The notes under the pieces: model-generated
Databases searched by the model: none
What the model was told of the DNA's origin: nothing
The model's input: the letters and a program-made list of their open reading frames with translations, nothing else
Shown: piece by piece, positions 8,983 to 16,416 of the stretch
How positions within the stretch are numbered: position 1 is the stretch's first letter
Layout of the letters: every line of letters starts with the position of its first letter
Position numbers and translations under genes: made by a program
NCBI RefSeq assembly: GCF_018847375.1
Contig: NZ_CP072036.1
Location: forward strand, 868,001 to 932,000
From: Akkermansia massiliensis
Lineage (GTDB): Bacteria > Verrucomicrobiota > Verrucomicrobiia > Verrucomicrobiales > Akkermansiaceae
Length of the DNA: 64,000 nt
Direction of reading: 5' to 3'

Positions 8983-10104
8983 ATGATTTTCAGAATTACA
9001 GACTACGTCCACTACGGCACGCTGGACAACCGTGAACGCGGAACCGTCAAGCTTGCGCTGCAGCTTATGGGGATGCCCCATCCGGTGAATATCACCCTGC
9101 AGGGGGACTGCCTCCAGGACCTGGCCGGATGCCTGGTCGATTTCAGGAACCCCTCCCCCCGGATGCTCCCTGCGGAACTTACCCAGCTCCCGGAAAACAT
9201 CCGGGGCGTGGCGGGGGACATGACGGCCAGCCGCCGCATGCCCGTCAAGGGGAAGAAAACCATGGAAAACTCCCTGTACCTGGAATGGTTCACCAGCCAC
9301 CACGACATGGTGCTGCTGGAAAGCACGGCCTTTTCCATCAAGGTCTCCCTCCCCGAATGGATCATGGATTCCTGCGAGGAACAGGTTCAGATCATGGCGA
9401 ACCAGCAGATGCTGCGCACCCAGGTGAAGGAATGGTCCAAAACCTATGCCAATACCCAGGAAGACGGCAACCTGCCCGACCACCACTGGGACAAGCGCCT
9501 GCGGGAGGCGGAAGCCATCGCCATCGCCTACCAGGAAGTGTTCCAGAAATACAGGCTGAACCCCACCGGAGACATCCGCCTGGCCTTTGTGATGGGCTGG
9601 GACGACGTGCTTGACAACATCGCCCAGTCGGAGGAAACGGGCACTCCGTGTTCCTGCAAAAGCACCGGCATGCTCAGCCTCTTTGACATCCTCAACGAAC
9701 AGGAGGCCCAGGAAGTGCAGTCCTGCATGTTCCACCCCCTCTTCCAGCAGGTCATGGAGCTGACGGACCTGTGCCAGCGCCAGTTCAGCCGGGAGATCAA
9801 CAAATCCCAGAGGAACCGGACGGAACCGCCGGAACCCCTGAACCAGATTTTTTACTGCATCCGCTACATCACCCCGCGCATTCTCTCCTGCCTGCTCCAG
9901 GAGAAGGAAAACGATGCGGACTACTGCACCATGGCCGCCCGCATGGCCCTGTGCGTGGAACAGACGCGCCAGACGGTAGCCGCGCTGGACATCCGCCGCA
10001 GCCAGGTAGACGACGAGGTGACGGAACGTTTTTCCTCCTTGCTGGAGGAAGTCAACTCCTTCCAGGAAAGCCTGGCAACCCAAAGCCGGAAAAGCAATCT
10101 ATAA
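8983..10104 (+). CDS. Conserved-looking protein of unknown function
   Basis: The 373-residue product is not recognised. It has no signal peptide and no transmembrane helix. It is rich in Gln and Glu, with amphipathic helices in the C-terminal half (for example QEAQEVQSCMFHPLF and RRSQVDDEVTERFSSLLEEV). Several cysteines (CSCKST, CLLQ, CTMAARMALC) show no clear metal-site spacing. The start is the ATG of MIFRITDYVHYGTLDNRERG; a TTG 39 bases upstream would add a proline-rich stretch. It lies 46 bp after leuD and 42 bp before a protease gene, so it could belong to either unit. Codon use matches its neighbours. Confidence 0.8.
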   Translation: MIFRITDYVHYGTLDNRERGTVKLALQLMGMPHPVNITLQGDCLQDLAGCLVDFRNPSPRMLPAELTQLPENIRGVAGDMTASRRMPVKGKKTMENSLYLEWFTSHHDMVLLESTAFSIKVSLPEWIMDSCEEQVQIMANQQMLRTQVKEWSKTYANTQEDGNLPDHHWDKRLREAEAIAIAYQEVFQKYRLNPTGDIRLAFVMGWDDVLDNIAQSEETGTPCSCKSTGMLSLFDILNEQEAQEVQSCMFHPLFQQVMELTDLCQRQFSREINKSQRNRTEPPEPLNQIFYCIRYITPRILSCLLQEKENDADYCTMAARMALCVEQTRQTVAALDIRRSQVDDEVTERFSSLLEEVNSFQESLATQSRKSNL

Positions 10105-10146
10105 CCAACTTACTTTCACAACATTACCTCTTCACTACAGACCACC

Positions 10147-11718
10147 ATGCACTTCCATACCTGCCTCCAAGGACTGTGTGCAGTCCTGGCCGCCGCCGCT
10201 TTTTCCTACGCGGATGAACCGGCCGTTTCCATTTCAGACTTCGGGGTGGACAAGGTCATGTCCGGCCCCGTCGTTTCCATCAATGACCAGTACAAGGGAG
10301 TCGTGAAGATCGAAGTGGATTCCCTGACGCCGGACTACGCCACTCCATGGGATACGGGCCGCTACCAGGGCGGCATCGGCACCGGCTTCCTGATCGGGGA
10401 AAACGCCTTCATGACGAACGCCCATGTGGTCAGCAACGCGGAACGCATTTACATCTCCATGTACGGGGATTCCCGCAAAATTCCCGCCAGGGTCAAATTC
10501 ATCGCCCATGACGCGGACCTGGCCCTGCTGGAAGCGGACGACCCCAAGCCCTTCAAGGGCATCCGGCCTTTTGAATTCAGCAAGAACCTGCCCCACCTGG
10601 AAGACGAGGTGAGGGTGATCGGCTACCCCATCGGCGGCAACAGGCTTTCCGTCACGCGCGGCGTAGTCTCCCGCATTGACTTCACCACATATGCCCACCC
10701 CCGCAACACGGAACACCTGACCATCCAGGTGGACGCTGCCATCAATCCGGGCAACAGCGGGGGCCCCGCCCTGATGGGGGACAAAGTCATCGGCGTAGCC
10801 TTCCAGGGCCTGAACAACGCCAACAACACGGGCTACGTGATTCCCACGCCCGTCATCCGCCACTTTCTGGAGGACATCAAGGACGGCGTCTATGACGGCT
10901 ACGTGGACATGGGCATCCAGGCCGCGCCCATCCTGAATCCCGCCATGCGCAAGGCGTTCGGCCTGCCGGACGACGAGAAGGGCGTCCTGATCGGCAAAGT
11001 GCTCAAGGGCTCCTCCGCCGATGGAGTACTCCGCAACGGGGACCTGCTGATGAAGGTGGACGGCTACGACGTGGACAGCTCCGCCATGATTGAGCTGGAC
11101 GGCCAGAAAATCAGCATGAAAGAGCTCATTGAACGCTGCTTCAAGGATGACCGGCTCCCGCTGGATATCATCCGCGACGGCAAGCCCATGAAGGTGGAGA
11201 TGGTGATGAAGCCCTCTCTCTCCAAGGATCTGCTGATGGCGGAATACGACAAGATGCCCCGCTATATCGTCTTCGGCGGCCTGGTGTTCCAGCCCATCCA
11301 GCGCAATGTGCTTGCGGCGGCAGACATCTCCATGCTGGACGTCGCCCTGGATATCCGGGATTACCAGGAAGACGGCGGCTGCGTGGACCATGAAGACATG
11401 GTAATCATCACCAAGGTGCTGGACGATGAAGTGAACGCGCGCCTGTCCGGCTCCATCTCCAACGCCATCGTGGAAAAAATCAACGGCGTGAAGGTCAAGG
11501 GCCTCACCCACGCCTACGAACTCCTTTATCCGAAGAATATGCCGGAATACGTGATTATTGAACTGAAAAACGGGGAACGCCCCCTGATCTTTGAAGGCAA
11601 GGCCATGGAGGCGGCCAACAAGCGCATCTCCAAAACCTACAACATCCCGAAAAACGCCCGTCTGGACAGCGCCATTCCCGGCCGCCAGCCTGACCGGAAC
11701 ACCAACCCCGCCCGTTAA
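10147..11718 (+). CDS. Exported DegP/HtrA-like serine protease with PDZ-like domains
   Basis: The 523-residue product has a signal peptide (cut near YADEP) and a trypsin-fold domain with an intact triad: His93 in MTNAHVV, Asp124 in DADLALL and Ser204 in NPGNSGGPAL. Residues from about 245 form two PDZ-like regions; the first contains GVLIGKVLKGSSADGVLRNGD. HtrA proteases of this type act on misfolded or specific substrates in the periplasm. The gene lies 5 bp upstream of a catalytically dead paralogue with the same domain order, including the shared segment YRIYGGLVF/YIVFGGLVF ahead of the second C-terminal module. Confidence 0.92.
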   Translation: MHFHTCLQGLCAVLAAAAFSYADEPAVSISDFGVDKVMSGPVVSINDQYKGVVKIEVDSLTPDYATPWDTGRYQGGIGTGFLIGENAFMTNAHVVSNAERIYISMYGDSRKIPARVKFIAHDADLALLEADDPKPFKGIRPFEFSKNLPHLEDEVRVIGYPIGGNRLSVTRGVVSRIDFTTYAHPRNTEHLTIQVDAAINPGNSGGPALMGDKVIGVAFQGLNNANNTGYVIPTPVIRHFLEDIKDGVYDGYVDMGIQAAPILNPAMRKAFGLPDDEKGVLIGKVLKGSSADGVLRNGDLLMKVDGYDVDSSAMIELDGQKISMKELIERCFKDDRLPLDIIRDGKPMKVEMVMKPSLSKDLLMAEYDKMPRYIVFGGLVFQPIQRNVLAAADISMLDVALDIRDYQEDGGCVDHEDMVIITKVLDDEVNARLSGSISNAIVEKINGVKVKGLTHAYELLYPKNMPEYVIIELKNGERPLIFEGKAMEAANKRISKTYNIPKNARLDSAIPGRQPDRNTNPAR

Positions 11719-11723
11719 CCGCC

Positions 11724-13304
11724 ATGAAAATTCTTTCCCTTTTCGCCCTCGGTTCCCTGATTCTGCTCGGCGGCTGCCAGCCGCGCGAAGCCGGACGAAC
11801 CGCTCCCGAACCCCAGCCCGGGCAGCAGCCGGAAACACCGCCTGAACAGGTGGAGGAAACGGCCGCTCCGGCGCAGCTCCCTTCTCCCACCAACTCCATG
11901 GTAGGCATTAACGCCACCAACCAGGGCTATGCCATGGTCCAGCCGTGGAGCAAGGAAAACCCGGCGTACAGCCAGGGCTTCGGCATTTACCTGGGGGACG
12001 GCAATATTCTGACGGCGGCCAACATCGTTTATTCCGCCAGCTTCGTGGAAGTGACCTCCGCGGACGGCTCCCAAACGGTTCCCGTGACCGTGACCGCCTT
12101 TGACCCGGAAGCCAATCTTGCCCTGCTGCGCCTGAAAAACGAGGCAGACGCCGCCTTCCTGGACAAGCTGGTGCCCGTCACGCTGGGGAACGCCCCGCGC
12201 CTGGGCGACAAGGTGACCTTCTGGCAGTTCAATGACGACGGCCTCCCCATCACTACGTCCGGAACCCTTCTGGCAACGGAAAGCTCCAGCCCTTTCACCA
12301 ACAGCGAACCTTTTGTCCTGTACAATGTCAAATCCTCCGTCACGCCTCTGAAAGGCGGCGCGGGCAACCCCATCATGAGGGATAATAAACTGGTGGCCCT
12401 CAGCGCCAGTTGCGATCCTTCCGCCCAGAAGGCGCTGGCCGTGACCCATACCATGATTTCCCGGTTCCTCCAACAGGCCCGGTCCGGCAATTACACCGGC
12501 TTCCCGGCGGACGGCACCCAGGTCACGGAACTGACCGACCCCGTTTTCCGCAAGTTCCTGGGCCTTCCGGAAACCGGCGGCGGCTTTTACGTGGTGAAAC
12601 TGCCTGTCTACGGTTCCTTTTACAAGGCAGGCGTGCGTCCCGGAGACGTGGTGGAAAGCGTCAACGGCATTCCGCTGGACAGCAAGGGCCTGATCAGGGA
12701 CCCCGCGCTGGGCCCCGTTTCCGCCAACGTCCTGTTCCGTGACTCCGCCATGCCGGGGGATATCATTACGCTGGGCATCCGCCGCAAGGGGAAGGACGGC
12801 GTCAGCCAACCCATGACGCTGGACGTCAAACTGGACAGGAGCGCGCTGGAGGGGGATCTGGTCAACCCTTCCCCCTTCATTGCCAATCCCCCCTACCGCA
12901 TTTACGGCGGCCTGGTGTTCGTTCCACTGACGGGCGCCCTGGTGGGGGAAATCAACAAACTCAGCAAGAACCGCCCCCCCCTCAACCTGGTGGAAGCCAT
13001 TCAGAAGAAGGAGGATATCCGGAAGAAGGGTGTGGATGAAATCGTAGTCTTCCTGATGGCGCTCCCCACCCAGGCCACGCTGGGGTATGCCCAGATGAGC
13101 CCCTCCATTGTGGAAAAAGTAAACGGCGTGCAGGTGAAAAGCTTCAGGCACCTCAACCAGCTCCTGGACCTTCCCGCCCCCGGCGGCACGCACCGCATTG
13201 AGGTGGCCCAGCAGCCGTACACCATGTACATGTCCCAGAAAGAGGCCGCCAAGGCGGACCGCTTCATCCAGATGAGGGCTGTTCCCGTGCTCCGCAGGGA
13301 TTAG
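11724..13304 (+). CDS. Lipoprotein pseudoprotease, HtrA-fold paralogue without catalytic residues
   Basis: The 526-residue product has a lipoprotein signal with lipobox LLGGC (Cys18) and a Pro/Glu/Gln-rich linker to about residue 55. The trypsin-like fold then aligns with the preceding gene, but the triad is gone: His is replaced by Asn100 (TAANIVYSA), Asp by Asn131 (DPEANLALL), and the GNSGGP loop by PLKGGAGNP with Gly near 211. PDZ-like segments remain (GSFYKAGVRPGDVVESVNGI). Retention of the fold with loss of every catalytic residue suggests a scaffold, inhibitor or substrate-presenting role, probably with its neighbour. That role is inference. Confidence 0.88.
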   Translation: MKILSLFALGSLILLGGCQPREAGRTAPEPQPGQQPETPPEQVEETAAPAQLPSPTNSMVGINATNQGYAMVQPWSKENPAYSQGFGIYLGDGNILTAANIVYSASFVEVTSADGSQTVPVTVTAFDPEANLALLRLKNEADAAFLDKLVPVTLGNAPRLGDKVTFWQFNDDGLPITTSGTLLATESSSPFTNSEPFVLYNVKSSVTPLKGGAGNPIMRDNKLVALSASCDPSAQKALAVTHTMISRFLQQARSGNYTGFPADGTQVTELTDPVFRKFLGLPETGGGFYVVKLPVYGSFYKAGVRPGDVVESVNGIPLDSKGLIRDPALGPVSANVLFRDSAMPGDIITLGIRRKGKDGVSQPMTLDVKLDRSALEGDLVNPSPFIANPPYRIYGGLVFVPLTGALVGEINKLSKNRPPLNLVEAIQKKEDIRKKGVDEIVVFLMALPTQATLGYAQMSPSIVEKVNGVQVKSFRHLNQLLDLPAPGGTHRIEVAQQPYTMYMSQKEAAKADRFIQMRAVPVLRRD

Positions 13305-13340
13305 GAAAGCCGCGAGCCATTCCATTGCATTCCTTCTGAA

Positions 13341-14504
13341 ATGTCCCTTCATACGCTGAATATCCGGCTGGATTTTCCCTATAGAACGGGCTTTACCCAC
13401 GGAGCCTTCCGTCCGGAAAACGATGCGCTGGCCAGCCTGATGGAGCAGAGGCCCGGAGGCCGCGTCCTCGTCCTCATGGAGGAAGGACTGGAACGGTTTT
13501 ATCCTCAGCTCCCGGCGGACATCGACCGTTATTTTGAAAAGAACGCCGGAGAACTGGCCTATGCCGGCTGCCGTTCCGTTCCGGGCGGGGAAGTGGCCAA
13601 AACCGGCTTTGCCGCGTGGGAAAAGGCCCTCCGCCACATTGTGGAAGCGGGCATCGACCGCCATTCCTACATCATTGCCGTGGGAGGCGGGGCGTTTCTG
13701 GACGTAGCGGGCTTTGCCGCCGCCACTGCCCACCGCGGCATCCGGCTGCTGCGCGTGCCCACCACCACCCTTTCCCAGGCGGATTCCGGCGTGGGCGTCA
13801 AAAACGGAATCAACTTCATGGGGCAGAAGAACTACCTGGGCACCTTCGCCGTAGCCTGGGCCACGCTTAACGACTTCCTGTTCCTTCATTCCCAGCCCCT
13901 CTCCCTTAAAAGGGCCGGCCTGGCGGAAGTGGTGAAGGTGGCCGTGGTAAAAGACGCCTCCTTCTTTAACTGGCTGGAAACGAATGATGCCGCACTGGCC
14001 GCCTGCGAGCGGGACGCGCTGGAATATGCCGTGGAGCGTTCCGCGCTGCTGCACGCCTCACACATCGCATGCGGCGGGGACGCCTTCGAACTGGGCTCCA
14101 GCCGCCCCCTGGACTTCGGGCACTGGGCCGCCCATTACATGGAAACCATGTCCGGCTACACGCTGGGCCATGCTGAAGCCGTTTCCGTGGGCATGTGCCT
14201 GGACATCCTTTATTCCGTCAGGAAGGGATGGCTGCCTGCTGCGGAGGCGGAAAGAATCGTCTCCGTACTGAAAGCCCTGGGACTGCCCGTGTTCCACCCT
14301 CTGCTCTCCCGCAGGACGGAGGATGGCGCATGCGAAGTGCTGAAGGGCCTGGAAGCCTTCCGTGAGCACCTTGGCGGCCATTTGACGGTATTGATGCTTA
14401 CCGGGATAGGCCGGGGGAAGGACGTCCATGAAATAGACGCCGCGCTAATGGAGGAATGCATCCGGGAAATGCAGGAGGCCGCCCGCTGCTCCGGTCAGGA
14501 ATAG
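13341..14504 (+). CDS. 3-dehydroquinate-synthase-like sugar phosphate cyclase
   Basis: The 387-residue product has the dehydroquinate synthase fold: NAD-binding IIAVGGGAFLDVAGFAAATA, RVPTTTLSQADSGVGVKNGIN, LAEVVKVAVVKD, and zinc ligands in the first of these Glu segments, LDFGHWAAHYME and LGHAEAVSVGM. The loop reads SGVGVKNGIN where housekeeping AroB usually reads SSVGGKTGVN, closer to sugar phosphate cyclases such as the EboD and EEVS groups. No other shikimate gene is nearby. It could still be the cell's AroB; a tree of the superfamily would settle this. It lies 36 bp after the pseudoprotease gene. Confidence 0.85.
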   Translation: MSLHTLNIRLDFPYRTGFTHGAFRPENDALASLMEQRPGGRVLVLMEEGLERFYPQLPADIDRYFEKNAGELAYAGCRSVPGGEVAKTGFAAWEKALRHIVEAGIDRHSYIIAVGGGAFLDVAGFAAATAHRGIRLLRVPTTTLSQADSGVGVKNGINFMGQKNYLGTFAVAWATLNDFLFLHSQPLSLKRAGLAEVVKVAVVKDASFFNWLETNDAALAACERDALEYAVERSALLHASHIACGGDAFELGSSRPLDFGHWAAHYMETMSGYTLGHAEAVSVGMCLDILYSVRKGWLPAAEAERIVSVLKALGLPVFHPLLSRRTEDGACEVLKGLEAFREHLGGHLTVLMLTGIGRGKDVHEIDAALMEECIREMQEAARCSGQE

Positions 14505-14531
14505 GGGCCTTTCCTTGTTGCCTTCCTCCTT

Positions 14532-15746
14532 TTATTTGGAGTTCAGGTAATCCAGGATAATCCGGACCTCCGCCTTGATTCCGTTGAGAATCGCTCCGTC
14601 GTCCGCCTTGAATCCGGGATTGTGATTCGCAGGGCCGTCCCCGGAACCGATGGTCATGAAATAAGTGGGCGCTACCTGCGCATAATAGGAGAAATCCTCA
14701 CTGGCCGGTATTCTGGGAGAATCAAAAACGTTCTTCTCACCCACGGCTTCAACAGCCGCCTTCTTCGCCAGTTCCCGCAGGGCAGCGTTATTCTGGATGG
14801 ACGGATAGCCCAGAACGTAATCCAGCTTGTACTGCGCTCCATTGGCCTTGCATACATGGTCGATGACGGACCGGGTGCGTTCTTCCAGCAGTTTGCGGGT
14901 TTCCGGCGTTACGGAACGGATGGAGGCTCCCAGCACCGCTTTGTCCGGAATGACGTTGGGAGCGTTGCCGGACTGGAATTTTCCCACGGTGATCACGGCC
15001 ATGTCCCCGGGCGTCGCATTGCGGGAGACGACCGTTTGCAGCGCCATCACGATTTCAGAGCCCGTGACGATGGGGTCCACGCCCAGCTGCGGCATGGAGC
15101 CATGGGAACCCTTCCCCTGGATGGTGAGGAAAAAACCGTCCGACGAGGAAGAGGCAGCCCCCGCCGGCAGAATGCCGATGGACCCGGCAGGTTCATTGGG
15201 CATCACATGCGCACCGAAGATGGCGTCTACGCCTTTGAGAACTCCGCTCTTGATGATCGGAAGGGCGCCCCCGGGCGATTTTTCCTCCCCGGGCTGGAAA
15301 ATGAAATACACCGTGCCGGGCAATTCCTTCTGCATGGAGGCAAGAACCTTGGCCGTTCCCAGCAGCATGGCCGTGTGCATGTCATGCCCGCAGGCATGGC
15401 TTACGCCCGGTGTTTTGCTGGCAAAGGAAAATCCTGTCTCCTCCTGCACGGGAAGAGCGTCCATGTCCGCCCGGAAGCCGACGGTTTTCCCGGGCTTTCC
15501 GCCGCGCAGAATGCCGACCACGGAGGTCTTCGTAGGCCGCAGAACTTCAATGTGGCCGAACGAGGCAAGCAGGTCCGCCACATAATTGCTCGTCTTGTAT
15601 TCTTCAAAAGACAATTCCGGATTCTCATGGATATGGTGCCGCCACTCCACGGCGTCCCTGGCGGCGCTCTGCACCTCCGGTTGCTGCGCCATGGCCGAAA
15701 AAGTCTGGAGAAGAAGGACCAGCAAGGTCAACAATGATATTTGCAT
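14532..15746 (-). CDS. Exported M20-family amidohydrolase (hippurate/IAA-amino-acid hydrolase type)
   Basis: The 404-residue product starts with a signal peptide (MQISLLTLLVLLLQTFSAMA) and contains the dinuclear metal-site motifs of M20D enzymes: RHHIHENPELSFEEY, RADMDALPVQEETG, HACGHDMHTAMLLG and QPGEEKSPGG, with a lid domain around GSHGSMPQLGVDP. It would hydrolyse N-acyl or N-aminoacyl bonds in the periplasm. The start at 15746 gives the cleanest signal peptide; the frame is open upstream to 15881, which would bury the signal sequence. It is convergent with the cyclase gene (27 bp between stops). Confidence 0.92.
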   Translation of the reverse strand: MQISLLTLLVLLLQTFSAMAQQPEVQSAARDAVEWRHHIHENPELSFEEYKTSNYVADLLASFGHIEVLRPTKTSVVGILRGGKPGKTVGFRADMDALPVQEETGFSFASKTPGVSHACGHDMHTAMLLGTAKVLASMQKELPGTVYFIFQPGEEKSPGGALPIIKSGVLKGVDAIFGAHVMPNEPAGSIGILPAGAASSSSDGFFLTIQGKGSHGSMPQLGVDPIVTGSEIVMALQTVVSRNATPGDMAVITVGKFQSGNAPNVIPDKAVLGASIRSVTPETRKLLEERTRSVIDHVCKANGAQYKLDYVLGYPSIQNNAALRELAKKAAVEAVGEKNVFDSPRIPASEDFSYYAQVAPTYFMTIGSGDGPANHNPGFKADDGAILNGIKAEVRIILDYLNSK

Positions 15747-16416
15747 GTTTTTAAAACGGGAAGGACTGTTTTTAGTCAGACAACGCGCAACGACTTTCAT
15801 TCCATAAAACTGTGCCATCATTTCAGAATTTTCAAAGATCAAACATAAACCCTGCCAATAACCTCCGTAAAATCGAACCAATCACTCCTTGCAGGTTCTC
15901 CACCTTTGAGCTTTCATGAAATTAAATATAAATTATTGAATTTATTTATATGATGATTTCAAAAGAGATAAGAAAAAGTATAGGAGAGTTGAAAATAAAA
16001 AACTTTGTCTTCCTGCCCTCAGTAACAAGAAATAACTACAAATCCATATTATTCGAATTCTAGAGTGTACTTTTAACAACAAAAAATCGGCAAAAGAAAC
16101 CATCACCGTTTTCGTCCAATCTAACAATACCTCAGAAGTTGAAATCATGTTCACTCTAAACACGGATTCCATCTATACCCTATTCAAGATTTCTGGAAAT
16201 TAATCAGAAGCGGTCTGGTATTAATCAAGCTCGGGGCGGCGGCTCTGGAAGATTTCCCTTATATGACTGTACCCAGTAATTATAGAAATAAATCAAAGGA
16301 AACAACTGTTCCATGAAGCTTTTCATCTTTTTTCCATAACGTAACAGGCGTATTTCACCGGTAGGAAATGTTCCCCATTCTGGCTGTGTTTGTTTGGCAA
16401 CTTCAATTTCAAGATC
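15747..16416. other. AT-rich intergenic region before the RHS gene
   Basis: About 670 bases without an intact gene. The first 150 are upstream of the M20 gene on the minus strand. Then an AT-rich stretch holds a broken small reading frame (15932-16203). The last 200 bases lead to the RHS gene. I find no convincing promoter, tRNA or attachment site. Confidence 0.7.
15932..16203 (+). pseudogene. Possible frameshifted remnant of a small AT-rich ORF
   Basis: Two plus-strand frames read like successive pieces of one protein. The first (ATG at 15950) gives MMISKEIRKSIGELKI and ends NNYKSILFEF at the TAG at 16061. The second, open from 16036, contains TFNNKKSAKETITVFVQSNN and SEVEIMFTLNTDSIYTLFKI and stops at 16203. 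One frameshift near 16060 would join them into a protein of about 85-90 residues. Its AT-rich composition matches the candidate immunity genes at 22588-23643, so it may be an old cargo gene. AT-rich DNA yields open frames by chance, so confidence is low. Confidence 0.3.

Noticed and set aside
15942..16172. A 76-codon minus-strand frame upstream of the RHS gene with hydrophobic stretches.
   Set aside because: Its hydrophobicity comes from reading AT-rich DNA antisense; the plus-strand pieces look more protein-like.
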